A stretch of 64,000 nucleotides of DNA from Viridibacillus arvi (GCF_001274945.1 NZ_LILB01000005.1:453296-517295), one strand, 5' to 3'; positions 50,261-62,608 are shown, counted from the first letter of the stretch. Notes: a model not told the origin generated them from the letters alone. Translations and numbers: made by a program.

Positions 50261-50812
50261 CTATTCATTAACATTTTTCAGGACATTAAGTAATGCCGAT
50301 AACTCATAAAATTTCTCTTTATCATTATTATCTAAGGCTTCATCGATTTGCTTTAAAATCGTTTCTTCTCTAAAAGACTTCATACTATCGTTCAATATTT
50401 CCTCCGCTAACATGCGGTCCTTTTCACTAATGTGTAAATACTTAGGCATATGAGGGTTCTCTTCAAGAACCGCTAAATATTCGCCACTTGGTGGAAGTTT
50501 AGGGAAATTAAGTTGAATATACATTTCTTCTTCTGGGTGCATCCTCAAATCGTGGAATGATTTCTCAGCGTCTGCTGTCATTATATTACCTTTATAAAAT
50601 CGAAATGGAATACCCGATGATTCAGTCGTTGACATGACCATCGCTCGCGGACAATAATGTGCTTCCTCAACAAAATGTACATGCTCTAGTAATTCATCGT
50701 GTCCAAGTAAATAATTTAAAATCCAGACACATTCACGTCGCTTTAACTGATAACGCTTTAAAAACCAATGAACGAAAACCTTTTTATCCATCACAGAAAC
50801 GGAAGCGGTCAT
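50261..50812 (-). CDS. ypiB: YpiB, UPF0302/IDEAL-domain protein
   Basis: 183 residues from ATG 50812 ([11 protein letters not shown]), preceded by GAGAGGGGG. The N-terminal UPF0302 domain ([36 protein letters not shown]) is followed by a C-terminal IDEAL domain ([21 protein letters not shown]). The IDEAL motif occurs in several Firmicutes proteins including ComK-related regulators. The function is unknown. It lies 14 nt after ypiA. Confidence 0.92.
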   Translation of the reverse strand: MTASVSVMDKKVFVHWFLKRYQLKRRECVWILNYLLGHDELLEHVHFVEEAHYCPRAMVMSTTESSGIPFRFYKGNIMTADAEKSFHDLRMHPEEEMYIQLNFPKLPPSGEYLAVLEENPHMPKYLHISEKDRMLAEEILNDSMKSFREETILKQIDEALDNNDKEKFYELSALLNVLKNVNE

Positions 50813-50826
50813 ACCGATTCCCCCTC

Positions 50827-52089
50827 TCACTCGAAAGTTTGTAAGAGATCCAACCAAGTCGGCTCATCAGGCTGTAGTGCTACTAATCGTTTTACGACTT
50901 CGTGTGCTTCCCCACGTTTGCCATCTTCGATTAAGAAATACGCGTACTTTTCTAAAAATGCTGGATCTTCCTTATGGTCATTATATGCCAAAGTATAAAA
51001 TTCGTATGCACGATTATAATCTTCTAGGCGGTCATAAGATTGTGCCGCAAAAGCAGATAATGTAGACCAATCAAAGTCATCATTACGTAATATTTCGATT
51101 AATTCAACAACTTCTTCATCACGTTCATCTTGCGCTAACAGTGAAACGAGCGTTAAAATAGCTTCCATGTATTCTCCATCAAGAGCAACTGCTTCTCGTA
51201 AATATTGTTCAGCCTCTTTTGGTAGATTATTTTTCAAAGCCATCTTTCCAGCAAATAAATATAATTCTTTGTCATATTCATCACGTTTAATGCCTTCTTG
51301 AATTATTTCCAATGCTTTTTTATTTTCTTCTTGCATCGCATAACTTTCTGCTAATAATAAATAAGCTGCAAAATAATCCGGATCTACTTCTTTTAACTCT
51401 TCTAAATGTTTTATTGCAGTTTCATACATTTGTGTTTGGAATGCTGAATATGCTGCTCCAAATAGAAGATCAGGTGCAACATGATAATCGAGGGCTTTTA
51501 AATAATATGTTAACGCTTCTTCAAACGCCGCACCCGTGCGATGTACTTCTGCAAGACGTTCGACTAATCGGATACCTGCAATCTCCTCTTGTTCCTCGTA
51601 TAGCTCACCATAAAGACGTGCAGCTTCCGCTAAACGACCTAGCTCTAAAAGGAGCTCTGCCTTCGCAAAACGCAATAAAGGTTCAGTAGGCAATAATTCT
51701 AGTGCCTCGTTAATACGTTGCTCAGCGACCTCATATAGTCCTTGCATTTGATAATAATCCGCCAACGCTAATAAAACTTGAGGATATTCTGGTTCGTCAG
51801 GACGCACAGACATGAACATTTCTAATGCCTCATCCTCATTTCCAATATCCATTAGCAATACTGCTCGGTCAATTTTTAATTGTGTTTCTTCAGGGAACAA
51901 AAATTGCAAATGTTCAAATAATTGATCTGCTTCCGCTAAAAAGCCGTAATTCACTAACAGCTCTGCAATTTCATACTGTACATTTGGATCAGCCTGTATT
52001 TTAAGCTGTTCCATTAAATCTTGTATACCTTCTAAATTTCCTTGCTCAATTACTTCTATCATTTTGTTTTGAATATCCAAATGCTTCAC
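50827..52089 (-). CDS. ypiA: TPR-repeat protein YpiA
   Basis: 420 residues made almost entirely of tetratricopeptide repeats (about 9-10), for example [44 protein letters not shown], and [21 protein letters not shown]. It is acidic and has no catalytic domain, so it acts as a protein-binding scaffold of unknown partner. Position upstream of ypiB matches B. subtilis. Confidence 0.93.
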   Translation of the reverse strand: MKHLDIQNKMIEVIEQGNLEGIQDLMEQLKIQADPNVQYEIAELLVNYGFLAEADQLFEHLQFLFPEETQLKIDRAVLLMDIGNEDEALEMFMSVRPDEPEYPQVLLALADYYQMQGLYEVAEQRINEALELLPTEPLLRFAKAELLLELGRLAEAARLYGELYEEQEEIAGIRLVERLAEVHRTGAAFEEALTYYLKALDYHVAPDLLFGAAYSAFQTQMYETAIKHLEELKEVDPDYFAAYLLLAESYAMQEENKKALEIIQEGIKRDEYDKELYLFAGKMALKNNLPKEAEQYLREAVALDGEYMEAILTLVSLLAQDERDEEVVELIEILRNDDFDWSTLSAFAAQSYDRLEDYNRAYEFYTLAYNDHKEDPAFLEKYAYFLIEDGKRGEAHEVVKRLVALQPDEPTWLDLLQTFE

Positions 52090-52143
52090 CTATTCTCATT
52101 AATTTCAATCATTATGCTACATGACAAATTCTTTATGTACAAG

Positions 52144-52175
52144 GAAAAACCCTCCTATTTTGCGGAGAGTTTTTA
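52144..52175 (-). terminator. terminator of aroA
   Basis: AAAACTCTCC and GGAGGGTTTT form a 10-bp stem (with a G-T pair) and an 8-nt loop, ending in TTTTTCC on the minus strand. It follows the aroA stop at 52188. Confidence 0.85.
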
Positions 52176-52187
52176 CCTTTAATCAAT

Positions 52188-53480
52188 TCAATTACTTACA
52201 GCTTGTACATCTTCAAAGAATGTTGGGTAAGAGACTGCAATACAATTTGCATCATCTAGCTCGATTGCACCTTCAGTAATAAGTGCAGCAACTGCTCCCA
52301 TCATGCCAATACGGTGATCTCCATATGTTCGAATAGTACTACCAGTTAATGGCGTTGGTCCATTAATAATCATGCCATCATCTGTCGCTACTATATCTGC
52401 GCCAAGCTTTTTCAATTCATCCACAACGGCTGTAATACGGTCTGTTTCTTTTACCTTCAGCTCTTCCGCATCTTTAATAACGGTTTGTCCATTTGCCTGT
52501 GTTGCTAATAATGCAAGAATTGGGATTTCGTCGATAAGTCGAGGAATAACGTCGCCACCAATTGTCGTTCCTTGTAATTCTGATGTCGAAACAGTAATTG
52601 TTCCAGTTGGCTCAGCAGCTGTTTCATCATCAATTTCAATCGACATTTTCGCATTCATTTCCTGCAAGACATCAATAATACCTGTTCGTGTAGGATTCAA
52701 ACCAACATTTTCCAACATTATTTCACTATTTTTAGCAACCGCACCCGCAACAAGGAAAAAAGCTGCAGAAGAAATATCTCCAGGTACCGCTACATGAGTA
52801 GCTGTCAGTTGTTGACCACCTTGTAGTGATACAATGCCATCTTCAGTAGTAATTTCTGCCCCAAATTGACGAAGCATCCGTTCTGTATGGTCACGTGAAA
52901 CTTCCTTCTCGCGTATAATAGTCGTTCCTTCTGCATTAATACCTGCTAATAAAATTGCCGACTTCACTTGTGCACTTGCAACTGGCATTTTATAGTCAAT
53001 AGCCTTTAGTTTCGTACCTTGAATGGCAAGAGGGGTAAATTGCCCATCCATTCGCCCTGTTATTTTAGCTCCCATTTCTCGTAATGGGTTTATAACGCGT
53101 TTCATAGGACGCTTAGCAATGGACTCATCGCCGTTTAAAACTATATGGATATTAGAACCCGCTAGCAAACCAAGCATTAAGCGTGTTGTTGTACCAGAAT
53201 TACCGGTATATAAAACATCAGTTGGTTCCAGCCAAGTTGCCATGCCATTACTCTCTATAACGACATTTGTACCATCCAGTTCAATCTGTACACCTAATTT
53301 GCGGAAACAAGCAATTGTATTTAAACAATCATCACCAAGTAAAAAACCACTTACTGTCGTGCGTCCTTTTGCAATTCCGCCGAACATAATAGAACGATGA
53401 GATACTGACTTATCACCTGGAACCGTTATTTTCCCACGTAATGTTGGCTTATTGTAATCTAAAGATTTACTCTTCACCAT
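52188..53480 (-). CDS. aroA: 3-phosphoshikimate 1-carboxyvinyltransferase (EPSP synthase)
   Basis: 430 residues from ATG 53480, which is 5 nt from AGGTG; a GTG three codons earlier is an alternative. The name in B. subtilis is aroE. Family motifs: [57 protein letters not shown], and KVKETDRI. The GNSGTT and SxxKRPM sequences resemble the class II enzymes of Firmicutes. Last gene of the aromatic run, 16 nt downstream of tyrA. Confidence 0.95.
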   Translation of the reverse strand: MVKSKSLDYNKPTLRGKITVPGDKSVSHRSIMFGGIAKGRTTVSGFLLGDDCLNTIACFRKLGVQIELDGTNVVIESNGMATWLEPTDVLYTGNSGTTTRLMLGLLAGSNIHIVLNGDESIAKRPMKRVINPLREMGAKITGRMDGQFTPLAIQGTKLKAIDYKMPVASAQVKSAILLAGINAEGTTIIREKEVSRDHTERMLRQFGAEITTEDGIVSLQGGQQLTATHVAVPGDISSAAFFLVAGAVAKNSEIMLENVGLNPTRTGIIDVLQEMNAKMSIEIDDETAAEPTGTITVSTSELQGTTIGGDVIPRLIDEIPILALLATQANGQTVIKDAEELKVKETDRITAVVDELKKLGADIVATDDGMIINGPTPLTGSTIRTYGDHRIGMMGAVAALITEGAIELDDANCIAVSYPTFFEDVQAVSN

Positions 53481-53496
53481 TCTATTCACCTACCCT

Positions 53497-54597
53497 TTAT
53501 GAAATATAAATTTCGTATGGACTGCGCTTTTGTATACAAGCAGCAGCACGTTCACGATCATCTGCATTTTGGAAACTAACAACTAAAATACCGAAGACAT
53601 CTTCTCGCGTTTCCACGATACGAATATTCGTAATACTTATTTGTTCTTCAGCTAGATAAGCTGTAATTTCAGCAATACTACCTGGATAATCAGGTACATC
53701 TACATATAAATCATATGTCATGTACATTGCACCTTGTGAACTGATCGGTAACTCATCACGCACCGATTTAGCTTTTGCAAAATAATCCTCAATCTGAGTT
53801 GCTTCTCCTGTAATCAGAAGGTCCTCTACACGTTTCATTTCAGCTTGCCAATCAGCCAATTGTCCTGCAATTTGCTCGCGATTTTGCATCGTTATATCGC
53901 GCCATAGTATAGGATTAGAAGACGCAATTCGTGTCAAATCTCGAAAGCCCCCTGCTGCTAACATTTTTGTTATAGGGTTATCAGCTCCCTCAGCATGTAA
54001 TTGATGCACTAAAGAGGCTGCCACGATGTGTGGAAAATGACTTACTACGGATGTCATATGATCATGTTCAGAAGCTGAAACACGCATTAATTTAGCACTA
54101 GTATACTCCAGTAAATTCTGCAGTATATTAATCTTTTCTTCGTCCTCACCTTCTAATGGTGTGAGCATATAGTACGCATTTTCAAAAAGATAGGGCTTGG
54201 CCGCTAATACACCACTTTTATGGGAACCTGCCATAGGATGGCCTCCGATAAAAGTAATGCCATTTTCGCGAAGATCATATGCTTTTTCCATAATCAAAGA
54301 CTTTGTGCTACCTGTATCTGTCACAATTGTAGCAGTTGGAAGTTCCCAAGATTTAAGAGACTCCATCCATTCTAACGTTGCATTTACAGGTGTTGCAAAA
54401 ATAATAACATCTACTTTTTTTGCTGTTTCCTCAGGATTTTTCGTTACATCTTGGACGACGCCAAGTACTTTTGCACTTTGTAACGTGTCGGAATTGGCAT
54501 CAAAGCCAACCACTCGAACATTCGGTGACTTTTGTAGAGCTAATGCAATCGATCCGCCGATTAGGCCTAGCCCTACAACAAGAACAGTTTGTTTCAT
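53497..54597 (-). CDS. tyrA: prephenate dehydrogenase with ACT domain
   Basis: 366 residues. Rossmann NAD-binding start VVGLGLIGGSIALAL, dehydrogenase motifs TDTGSTKS and GGHPMAGSHKSG (catalytic His), HMTSVVSHFPHI, then a C-terminal ACT domain (about 295-365; DLYVDVPDYPGSIAEITAYLAEEQISITNIRI) for probable tyrosine feedback. ATG 54597 overlaps the hisC stop (54594). Confidence 0.95.
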   Translation of the reverse strand: MKQTVLVVGLGLIGGSIALALQKSPNVRVVGFDANSDTLQSAKVLGVVQDVTKNPEETAKKVDVIIFATPVNATLEWMESLKSWELPTATIVTDTGSTKSLIMEKAYDLRENGITFIGGHPMAGSHKSGVLAAKPYLFENAYYMLTPLEGEDEEKINILQNLLEYTSAKLMRVSASEHDHMTSVVSHFPHIVAASLVHQLHAEGADNPITKMLAAGGFRDLTRIASSNPILWRDITMQNREQIAGQLADWQAEMKRVEDLLITGEATQIEDYFAKAKSVRDELPISSQGAMYMTYDLYVDVPDYPGSIAEITAYLAEEQISITNIRIVETREDVFGILVVSFQNADDRERAAACIQKRSPYEIYIS

Positions 54598-55694
54598 GAA
54601 AAAACTCCTTGCTCCTGTAATACTGCTTCTAATTGTGTTAAGAATGCCTCATTTTGAGCTTGTGTACCGATTGTCACACGAATATAGCCAGGTGTACCTA
54701 GTGCATTACCACTACGTATAATAAAACCACGTTTCATTAATTCTTGGAAAACAACATCGCTATCAACTTTCACTTCCATTAATATGAAATTTGTATCAGT
54801 TGTAAAGTAGTGTAGATTATTTTTTCCACAAAATTCTTCGAATTGTTTTTTACCTTTATTGTTCTCCTCGCGACATTTTTCGATATAAGCATCATCTTCT
54901 AATGCAACTTGTGCGATTGCTTGGCTTAAAACTGTATTATTAAAAGGTCCACGAACTGGATCCAATTTTGCTATTAGCTCTTTATTAGCAATACCATATC
55001 CCACACGGAAAGCAGCAAGACCATATGCTTTAGAGAACGTTCTTAAAATGATGATATTTGGATTGTCTTGAATATACGGGATTGTATCTTTATGTCTATC
55101 GTTTGAAACATACTCAAAATACGCTTCATCTAACACAACCAAGACATCAGACGGAACTTTTTTCAGGAATGCTTGTAATGGCGCATCTTCTATCACTACA
55201 CCTGTTGGATTATTAGGGCTGCAAACCCACACAACAGCTGTATTATCATCAATTGCATCAAACATTGCATCTAAATCATGATTACCATCTACTAAAGGTA
55301 CTTCACGAATTTCAGCACCTTCGATTTTTGCGTTATGGCTGTATTGTGAAAATGTTGGTTTTGCCATGACAGTATTAACACCTGGATATAATAATGCACG
55401 TGTAATAATACTGATTAATTCGTCAGAACCATTACCAAAAATTAATTCATTTTCTTCTACGCCTAGTTTAGTAGCCACTGCTGCACGTAAGTTCGTTGCA
55501 TAACCATCAGGATACAACGCGAAGTTAAATGATTCATTTGCTAAAAATTCATGTACTTTTGGTGAGCTACCAAATGGATTTTCATTTGACGCTAATTTAA
55601 CAATTTCATCTAAGTCAAATTCTTTTTTCACTGCATCAATTGATTTTCCAGGTTGATATGCTTTCATACCTGTAATTTGTTCTTTCCATTTCAT
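54594..55694 (-). CDS. hisC: histidinol-phosphate/aromatic aminotransferase
   Basis: 366 residues. Fold type I aminotransferase with KLASNENPFGSSP, VCSPNNPTGVV, LDEAYFEY, the PLP lysine in LRTFSKAYGLAAFRVGYG, and the Arg in IRVTIGT. In this cluster it can also transaminate prephenate-derived aromatic keto acids. The aromatic cluster puts it between aroH and tyrA. The trp operon that separates it from aroH in B. subtilis is absent: only 29 nt intervene. Confidence 0.94.
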   Translation of the reverse strand: MKWKEQITGMKAYQPGKSIDAVKKEFDLDEIVKLASNENPFGSSPKVHEFLANESFNFALYPDGYATNLRAAVATKLGVEENELIFGNGSDELISIITRALLYPGVNTVMAKPTFSQYSHNAKIEGAEIREVPLVDGNHDLDAMFDAIDDNTAVVWVCSPNNPTGVVIEDAPLQAFLKKVPSDVLVVLDEAYFEYVSNDRHKDTIPYIQDNPNIIILRTFSKAYGLAAFRVGYGIANKELIAKLDPVRGPFNNTVLSQAIAQVALEDDAYIEKCREENNKGKKQFEEFCGKNNLHYFTTDTNFILMEVKVDSDVVFQELMKRGFIIRSGNALGTPGYIRVTIGTQAQNEAFLTQLEAVLQEQGVFS

Positions 55695-55723
55695 CGAACG
55701 TTCGCCTCTTCCTCAGTAGTTGA

Positions 55724-56086
55724 TTACTTTGCTAAATCGGGTCTTAATTTCACAGCGTCATTTAAATAAATATGACGAATCGCTTGTTGACTTATTTCCG
55801 TATTCACGTGCATTAGGACTCGAATACATAAGGGTAACGCATCAGGAACATTCATCTCATGCATACACATTACCGGAACATAACTCCAGCCTTCCATAGT
55901 ACGCACTGCTTTCGCTGGGAAAGCTGAAACAATATCAGGTGTAGTTGAAATGACAACAGATGCAACATCCTCTGCAACAATATTATTTGCTTTTACGATT
56001 TCTTCTATTAATTTCTCTGTCTCTGCTAAAACGATTGCCGCCTGATCAGACTGCACAGTTATGGCCCCACGTACTCCACGAATCAC
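55724..56086 (-). CDS. aroH: chorismate mutase, AroH class
   Basis: 120 residues, full length for the monofunctional AroH fold. MIRGVRGAITV (active-site Arg), EIVKANNI, VVISTTPDIVSAFPAKAVR with the second Arg, VPVMCMHEMNV, and LCIRVLMHVNT. It converts chorismate to prephenate. Overlaps aroB by 4 nt (56083-56086). Confidence 0.95.
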   Translation of the reverse strand: MIRGVRGAITVQSDQAAIVLAETEKLIEEIVKANNIVAEDVASVVISTTPDIVSAFPAKAVRTMEGWSYVPVMCMHEMNVPDALPLCIRVLMHVNTEISQQAIRHIYLNDAVKLRPDLAK

Positions 56087-57174
56087 GCGAGCACCTCCTT
56101 TATTAACACACGAAGTAGTCCATCAATTTCTTGACATTCTTCTATAGATATTTGTTGAACAAACGGCTCACCAATTTTCTTTAATAAAACAAATTGTAAG
56201 ATGCCGTATTCTGCTTTTTTATCTTTCATTAAATAGTCTAGTAATTGTTCAAATGTAAACTGCTTAACTGCATCAAAAGAGTAGCCGTTACGTACTGCAA
56301 ATTCGATGAAGGAGCGAGTAACCGTTGCAGGTATTGTACCGTATCGCTCACTCAAAATAAGTGCATATACCATCCCAATCATAACTGCTTCACCATGTGC
56401 TAATTTACCAAAACCTGAGGCAGCCTCAATAGCATGACCATATGTATGTCCAAAGTTTAAAAACTTTCGAACAGAATGTTCTTCCTCATCTTCTGCAACA
56501 ATACTAGCTTTAACGCGAATACCTTGCTCAAGGTGCTTGGCAAGATCAGCTTGACTGAAATCCAAAATAGAGTTAGTAGCCATTAATTCTGCTAACCACT
56601 TTTCATCTGAAATAAGTGCATGCTTAATCACTTCTGCCATCCCAGAACGTACTTCTTTTTCTGGTAAGGTTGTTAAATATGAAATATCATATAACACTCC
56701 TTGTGGCTGATAAAATGCCCCAATCATATTCTTCCCTAGCGGATGATTAATGGCTGTTTTCCCACCAACTGCACTATCATGCGCTAATATCGTCGTAGGA
56801 ATTTGAATAAATGGAATACCACGCATAAATGTGGAGGCAACAAAACCCGTTAAGTCACCGACTGCTCCCCCACCAAATGCGAAAACAAATGTTTTTCGGG
56901 TGCATTTTTGTTCCAATAAAAATGATTGTGCTGCAAAGAAGCTTTCAAATGTTTTACAATCTTCTCCTGCTTCTAAAATATTCACTTTAAATGGGTATGG
57001 AAATTCCGCTGTAAAACGTTCGCTATGCAATCGCCATACATTTTCATCAGTAAAGACGATAATTTTATCTGCCTTAGAGAGTTGTTGATCGAATGATTTA
57101 ACTGCTTCAGTTAATCTATTTGCACTTATTTGTACTTCATACGCATGGGATTTCGCTTTAACTGGAATATTCAT
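56083..57174 (-). CDS. aroB: 3-dehydroquinate synthase
   Basis: 363 residues. NAD- and metal-dependent fold: FAFGGGAVGDLTGFVASTFMRGIPFIQ in two adjacent motifs, PTTILAHDSAVGGKTAINHPLGKN, GMAEVIKHALI, KFLNFGHTYGHAIEAASG with metal-binding His, and HGEAVMIGM. Second step of the shikimate pathway. It lies 2 nt after aroC. Confidence 0.96.
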   Translation of the reverse strand: MNIPVKAKSHAYEVQISANRLTEAVKSFDQQLSKADKIIVFTDENVWRLHSERFTAEFPYPFKVNILEAGEDCKTFESFFAAQSFLLEQKCTRKTFVFAFGGGAVGDLTGFVASTFMRGIPFIQIPTTILAHDSAVGGKTAINHPLGKNMIGAFYQPQGVLYDISYLTTLPEKEVRSGMAEVIKHALISDEKWLAELMATNSILDFSQADLAKHLEQGIRVKASIVAEDEEEHSVRKFLNFGHTYGHAIEAASGFGKLAHGEAVMIGMVYALILSERYGTIPATVTRSFIEFAVRNGYSFDAVKQFTFEQLLDYLMKDKKAEYGILQFVLLKKIGEPFVQQISIEECQEIDGLLRVLIKEVLA

Positions 57175-57176
57175 TG

Positions 57177-58358
57177 TTAAAACTCCTTCGTATATTGTTT
57201 ATGCGCTGCAAGCTGTTCCTTTAGCTGTGGTAATTGATCACTATGGAAATGCTCCATTACTGCATTTGCTATTTCCCAGGCAATAACATGTTCTGCTACT
57301 ACAGAAGCAGCAGGGACTGCACAACTATCAGAGCGCTCAACACTTGCTTTAAATGGTTCTTTCGTTTCAATGTCAACACTTTGTAACGGTTTATATAAAG
57401 TAGGGATTGGCTTCATAACTCCACGTACAACAATTGGCATACCTGTTGTCATACCACCCTCTAATCCACCTAGACGATTTGAACTTCTAGTATAACCGTC
57501 TTCCTCAGACCAAATAATTTCATCATGCACTTCGCTACCTTTGCGATGAGCCATTTCAAAGCCTAGACCGAACTCTACCCCTTTAAATGCATTGATACTT
57601 AACATAGCAGCTGCTAGTTTTGCATCTAACTTACGATCATAATGTACGTATGATCCGATTCCAGCTGGCAAACCTTCTACGATTACTTCTACAACTCCAC
57701 CAATTGAATCACCCGCTTTTTTAGCCTCATCAATTGCTTCAACCATTTTTAGAGATGCTTCTGCATCTGCACAATAGCATGCGTCTTCTTCGATTATTGC
57801 GCGTATTTCAGCGACTGATTTGCCGGCAGTAGATTCAGGATTTGCAATAACTCCACCAATTTCAGTAACATGCGAAACAATTGAAATTCCTAACTCTGCT
57901 AAAAGGGCTTTTGCTACAGCACCAACCGCTACTCGAACAGTTGTTTCACGAGCTGAAGAACGCTCTAATACATTTCGTAAATCACGATGGCCATATTTCA
58001 TACCGCCTACTAAATCAGCATGTCCAGGGCGAGGGCGAGAAATTTGACGTTTAATTTCTTCAGGATTAACATCCTCTGCTAATGGCTCTGCACCCATGAT
58101 TTTCGTCCAGTGTTTCCAGTCATCATTTGTAACAACCAATGCTACTGGAGCGCCTAAAGTAGTACCATGACGAACGCCTGATAAGATTTCAACTGTATCC
58201 GTTTCAATTTGCATACGGCGACCTCTACCGTGCCCACCTTGACGTCTTTTTAATTCTTTATTTATTAACTCTGCCGTAATTGGCAATTGAGATGGTAACC
58301 CTTCAATGATTGTTGTTAATTGCGGTCCGTGTGACTCTCCTGCTGTTAAATATCGCAT
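57177..58358 (-). CDS. aroC: chorismate synthase
   Basis: 393 residues from ATG 58358 ([15 protein letters not shown]), with GAAGGGAGA upstream (in B. subtilis named aroF). Motifs: [55 protein letters not shown] (three adjacent signatures), and [13 protein letters not shown]-dependent last step to chorismate, which feeds menaquinone, folate and aromatic amino acids. First gene of the aromatic run after a terminator. Confidence 0.96.
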   Translation of the reverse strand: MRYLTAGESHGPQLTTIIEGLPSQLPITAELINKELKRRQGGHGRGRRMQIETDTVEILSGVRHGTTLGAPVALVVTNDDWKHWTKIMGAEPLAEDVNPEEIKRQISRPRPGHADLVGGMKYGHRDLRNVLERSSARETTVRVAVGAVAKALLAELGISIVSHVTEIGGVIANPESTAGKSVAEIRAIIEEDACYCADAEASLKMVEAIDEAKKAGDSIGGVVEVIVEGLPAGIGSYVHYDRKLDAKLAAAMLSINAFKGVEFGLGFEMAHRKGSEVHDEIIWSEEDGYTRSSNRLGGLEGGMTTGMPIVVRGVMKPIPTLYKPLQSVDIETKEPFKASVERSDSCAVPAASVVAEHVIAWEIANAVMEHFHSDQLPQLKEQLAAHKQYTKEF

Positions 58359-58490
58359 AACACTTTCTCCCTTCAACTCGCTAAAGTATATGTTTTTCAC
58401 TATAACATATTTTAATCAAAAAAACAGTGAATAAACTGAACTTTTGCAAACTCCTATTATTTTAGTTTTTCTATTTATTTTAGAAAAAAT

Positions 58491-58517
58491 CGCCTTTCGC
58501 GTACATTGCGAAAAGCG
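58491..58517 (-). terminator. terminator between cheR and aroC
   Basis: CGCTTTTCGC and GCGAAAGGCG pair around a 7-nt loop (one G-T pair) with ATTTTTT on the minus strand. It separates cheR from the aromatic genes. Confidence 0.8.
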
Positions 58518-58546
58518 TTCTATCATTTACCTATATATAAAAACAA

Positions 58547-59374
<828 letters not shown>

Positions 59375-59458
59375 TTAAATAGTAGATATGCAGACTTGTT
59401 TGACAATTTAAATAAATCTATTTAAATATTTATATTAATAAAATGATAAAGAAAATAA

Positions 59459-59490
59459 AAAAAGCTGCACGCAAAATTGCGAACAGCTTT
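59459..59490 (-). terminator. ndk terminator
   Basis: AAAGCTG(T/C)(T)CGCAA with its complement and an AATT-type loop, followed by TTTTTTT on the minus strand, about 12 nt after the ndk stop. Confidence 0.85.
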
Positions 59491-59501
59491 GAAAATATGA
59501 A

Positions 59502-59921
59502 TTATACTAATTCGTTTTCGTTGAAGAATAAACCGATTTCACGTTCTGCTGCAGCTAAAGAATCTGAACCGTGAATAACGTTGTGAGAAAGAGTTGTAGA
59601 GTAATCCCCACGGATTGTTCCTGGTGCTGATTCAGCAGGGTTTGTAGCGCCCATCATTAAGCGTGCTACAGAGATTACGTTTTCGCCTTCCCATACCATT
59701 GCGAATACAGGACCAGAAGTGATGAATTCTACTAATTCACCGAAGAATGGACGTTCAGCATGTTCTGCGTAGTGTTTTTTTGCAAGCTCTTCAGTAACTT
59801 GCATTAATTTAGCGCCTTTAAGTTCGAAACCTTTACGTTCGAAACGATCTACGATATCACCTACTAATTGACGTTTAACGCCATCAGGTTTAACCATTAG
59901 AAATGTTGTTTGAATAGCCAT
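59502..59921 (-). CDS. ndk: nucleoside diphosphate kinase
   Basis: 139 residues from ATG 59921 ([17 protein letters not shown]). Catalytic His in NVIHGSDSL, with the flanking [21 protein letters not shown]. It balances NTP pools. The AAGGAG ribosome site is 13 nt from this ATG, somewhat far, but the family always starts here. Confidence 0.96.
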   Translation of the reverse strand: MAIQTTFLMVKPDGVKRQLVGDIVDRFERKGFELKGAKLMQVTEELAKKHYAEHAERPFFGELVEFITSGPVFAMVWEGENVISVARLMMGATNPAESAPGTIRGDYSTTLSHNVIHGSDSLAAAEREIGLFFNENELV

Positions 59922-60012
59922 TGTTAAATTACAACTCCTTAAGAAATGTTTACAGGTTTTATACCCACCGTAAAATATTATCATTGTACGACAGATAGTT
60001 CAACATATAGTA

Positions 60013-60987
60013 TTAAAATTTGCGTTTACCCATATATAAAGCGATATCACGCAAAGATTTTTTGATTGAATTTTGCGGAAGAGCTTCAACTTCACGTAAT
60101 GCTTTTTGCAAATATGTGTCGCTTATCTTCTTCGCCTTCTTAATTGCTTCTGATGTACGAATCTTCCCAAGAAACTCTTGTCTTTCATCTTCGGTCATTG
60201 TTCCAGCTAACGCTTTTTCAATGAGAGGACGAATTGCAGGATCATCTTTCACCAACAAAACGGGCAAAGTAATATTACCTTGTAGCAAATCACTTCCTGC
60301 TGGCTTACCAAGTTGTTTGTCAGTTGATGTCAAATCAAGAATATCGTCGATTATTTGGAAAGACATCCCGACAAAATAACCGAATCTCTTTAATTGGATT
60401 GCAACACGTTCGTCTGCACCCGCAACAACTGCACCTAGATGACAACTAGAAGCTATTAGTAATGCGGTTTTGCGTTTAATCCTTCTAAAATAGTCTCGCA
60501 TATTTTGATCGAGTTGCATTTTATCCTCGATTTGGATAACCTCTCCAATACAAATCTCTACCATTGTTTCTGATAAAATTTGATGTGCTTTCGGATTATC
60601 AATATCAGTAATATACTGCAATGCTCGTGCAAAAATAAAGTCGCCAGTGTACATTGCCACTCTGTTATTCCATTGAGATTTAACTGTAGGTCTTCCTCTT
60701 CTCATTTCCGAATCATCAATAACATCATCATGAACGAGTGAAGCCATATGAATCAATTCCAATGATACTGCTACTTTTTTTATCAGTTCAATATCATACT
60801 GACCAAATTTAGCCGCAAGTAAAACGAAAACGGGGCGAATTCTTTTCCCTCCAGCTTTTAACAAGTGAAGAGAAGCATCATTCAAGAAGTGAGAAGACGA
60901 ATTCAACGCTGTTTCTAATTCTTTTTCGATGATTTCTATATCTGATTTCAAATCAGAATAGAGTAGTTTTAACTTCATCTTTTCCAC
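60013..60987 (-). CDS. hepT: heptaprenyl diphosphate synthase component II
   Basis: 324 residues from the GTG at 60987 (AGAAGG upstream), or 321 from the ATG three codons later. Prenyltransferase motifs GGKRIRPVFVLLAAKFG, first Asp-rich motif LVHDDVIDDSEMRRG and second IIDDILDLTST, and the C-terminal YMGKRKF. It pairs with HepS to make the C35 side chain of menaquinone-7. It follows menG in the same run. Confidence 0.95.
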   Translation of the reverse strand: MEKMKLKLLYSDLKSDIEIIEKELETALNSSSHFLNDASLHLLKAGGKRIRPVFVLLAAKFGQYDIELIKKVAVSLELIHMASLVHDDVIDDSEMRRGRPTVKSQWNNRVAMYTGDFIFARALQYITDIDNPKAHQILSETMVEICIGEVIQIEDKMQLDQNMRDYFRRIKRKTALLIASSCHLGAVVAGADERVAIQLKRFGYFVGMSFQIIDDILDLTSTDKQLGKPAGSDLLQGNITLPVLLVKDDPAIRPLIEKALAGTMTEDERQEFLGKIRTSEAIKKAKKISDTYLQKALREVEALPQNSIKKSLRDIALYMGKRKF

Positions 60988-61007
60988 GTGAATAAACCTT
61001 CTCCCAC

Positions 61008-61721
61008 CTAGTTTTCTTTTTTAAAGCCCATATGCATAGCGGTTGCTCCACCGTTATATGCTTTATAATTCACATTTTTGAAGCCTACTTGCTCGAACAT
61101 CTTTTTCAATTGCTTCATACCTGGGAATTCATCTGCAGATTCTTGTAGCCATGAATACTCTTTATAACTTTTAGCAAATAGCTTACCAAAAATCGGCATA
61201 ATATATTTAAAATATAATCTAAATAATTGACGATATCCAGGAATTTCTGATTGTGATGTTTCTAAACAAACTGCCATGCCACCTGGTTTTAATACACGGT
61301 TTATCTCACTCAACACTTGCATATAATCTGGTACATTGCGAAGACCAAAACCAATTGTTACATAATCAAATGAATTATCTGGGAAAGGTAGTTCCATGGC
61401 ATTCCCTTGTATAAGATTTATTTGAGGGTAAGATTTTGTTTTCTCAATACCCACATTTAGCATGTTTTGACTAAAATCAAGACCAGTTACTTGTCCAGTC
61501 TCACCAACGGCTTCTGCCATATTAATAGTCCAGTCTGCCGTACCACAGCAAACGTCTAAAGCTTTAGAGCCTGGCTTAACTTGCATACGATTCATCGTAT
61601 CTTTGCGCCATTTTTTGTGTAATTGAAAGCTAATGACAGAGTTCATTTTGTCGTAGCTATCAGAGATATTCTCAAACACTTCATGTACGCGTTCTTCTTT
61701 AGATTGCGACACTGTTTTCAA
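61008..61721 (-). CDS. menG: demethylmenaquinone methyltransferase
   Basis: 237 residues (UbiE family). SAM motif [38 protein letters not shown], and the C-terminal [14 protein letters not shown]. Last step of menaquinone synthesis. Start overlaps the hepS stop (61718-61721). Order hepS-menG-hepT as in B. subtilis. Confidence 0.95.
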   Translation of the reverse strand: MKTVSQSKEERVHEVFENISDSYDKMNSVISFQLHKKWRKDTMNRMQVKPGSKALDVCCGTADWTINMAEAVGETGQVTGLDFSQNMLNVGIEKTKSYPQINLIQGNAMELPFPDNSFDYVTIGFGLRNVPDYMQVLSEINRVLKPGGMAVCLETSQSEIPGYRQLFRLYFKYIMPIFGKLFAKSYKEYSWLQESADEFPGMKQLKKMFEQVGFKNVNYKAYNGGATAMHMGFKKEN

Positions 61722-62506
61722 CCTTCTCTCGTCGTTTGATGTTCACATGCAATTCGTGGCATGCGATTTACAATGAGCGTTTTCACTTCATCTTGAAGAA
61801 ATGGAGAAGTTGAAATACTTCGAGTAAATGTAGATGAAAGCTCTGATACTAATTCTTCTAAAATTCTCTCTGCTGATCTCTTCGTAGAAGTAAATTGCTC
61901 ACTTTTCTCAATGGCTGCCACTATGCGAGTCTTCATATGTGTTTCTTGTAAGATTCGCAATTCATAAGCCAGTCTATTTAATAATAAGCCTTGCTGCACC
62001 AGTGGTATATATTGGTCTAAATGATAATGTTTCATAAATTGTTCAATAGACTTTGATTCAATGACAGTTAATGCATGCAACCAATCAGTTATAGGTCGAC
62101 TAGTTGGTTCATAGATAGCCGTTTTCTGTTCACTAATATCAATGATCCCATCCGATAAGGAGCGAATTAAAGCGATATTAGGTATCTTAGACAATAGTTG
62201 ATAATACATACCACTATAAAAGTCCCCTGCTAAAACTGTTAATTGTTGGTTTTTAGAAGTAGCGTCTACTTCATCGATTTGGTCATGAGCATGAAGTGCA
62301 GTGTAAATAATACCAATTGTTGTAGATACTTCATCTTGCTCACTTGTCCATATTTCACCATTCAGGAATGGCAACAATAGATAAAACAATGTCTCATTTT
62401 CAACGATAGGCTGACCTGTATATTTGAGGAGCGTTCTATGATGCAATTGCATTAAAATATTGTTTTGTAATTCTTGTATTTTGTTATCAATGATAGTTGC
62501 ATTCAT
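61718..62506 (-). CDS. hepS: heptaprenyl diphosphate synthase component I
   Basis: 262 residues, helical, without Asp-rich motifs, as expected for the regulatory subunit. [39 protein letters not shown] and [16 protein letters not shown] match the HepS pattern. It binds HepT and sets product length. Located between mtrB and menG. Confidence 0.9.
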   Translation of the reverse strand: MNATIIDNKIQELQNNILMQLHHRTLLKYTGQPIVENETLFYLLLPFLNGEIWTSEQDEVSTTIGIIYTALHAHDQIDEVDATSKNQQLTVLAGDFYSGMYYQLLSKIPNIALIRSLSDGIIDISEQKTAIYEPTSRPITDWLHALTVIESKSIEQFMKHYHLDQYIPLVQQGLLLNRLAYELRILQETHMKTRIVAAIEKSEQFTSTKRSAERILEELVSELSSTFTRSISTSPFLQDEVKTLIVNRMPRIACEHQTTREG

Positions 62507-62608
62507 AAACTTTTCTCCATTTCAGTTCATTTCCTGTTGTCATATACTTTTTACGAACATTTATATAATTTTCGTGCCATATTAGTTTTTAAAAATTTAA
62601 GTTTATGA

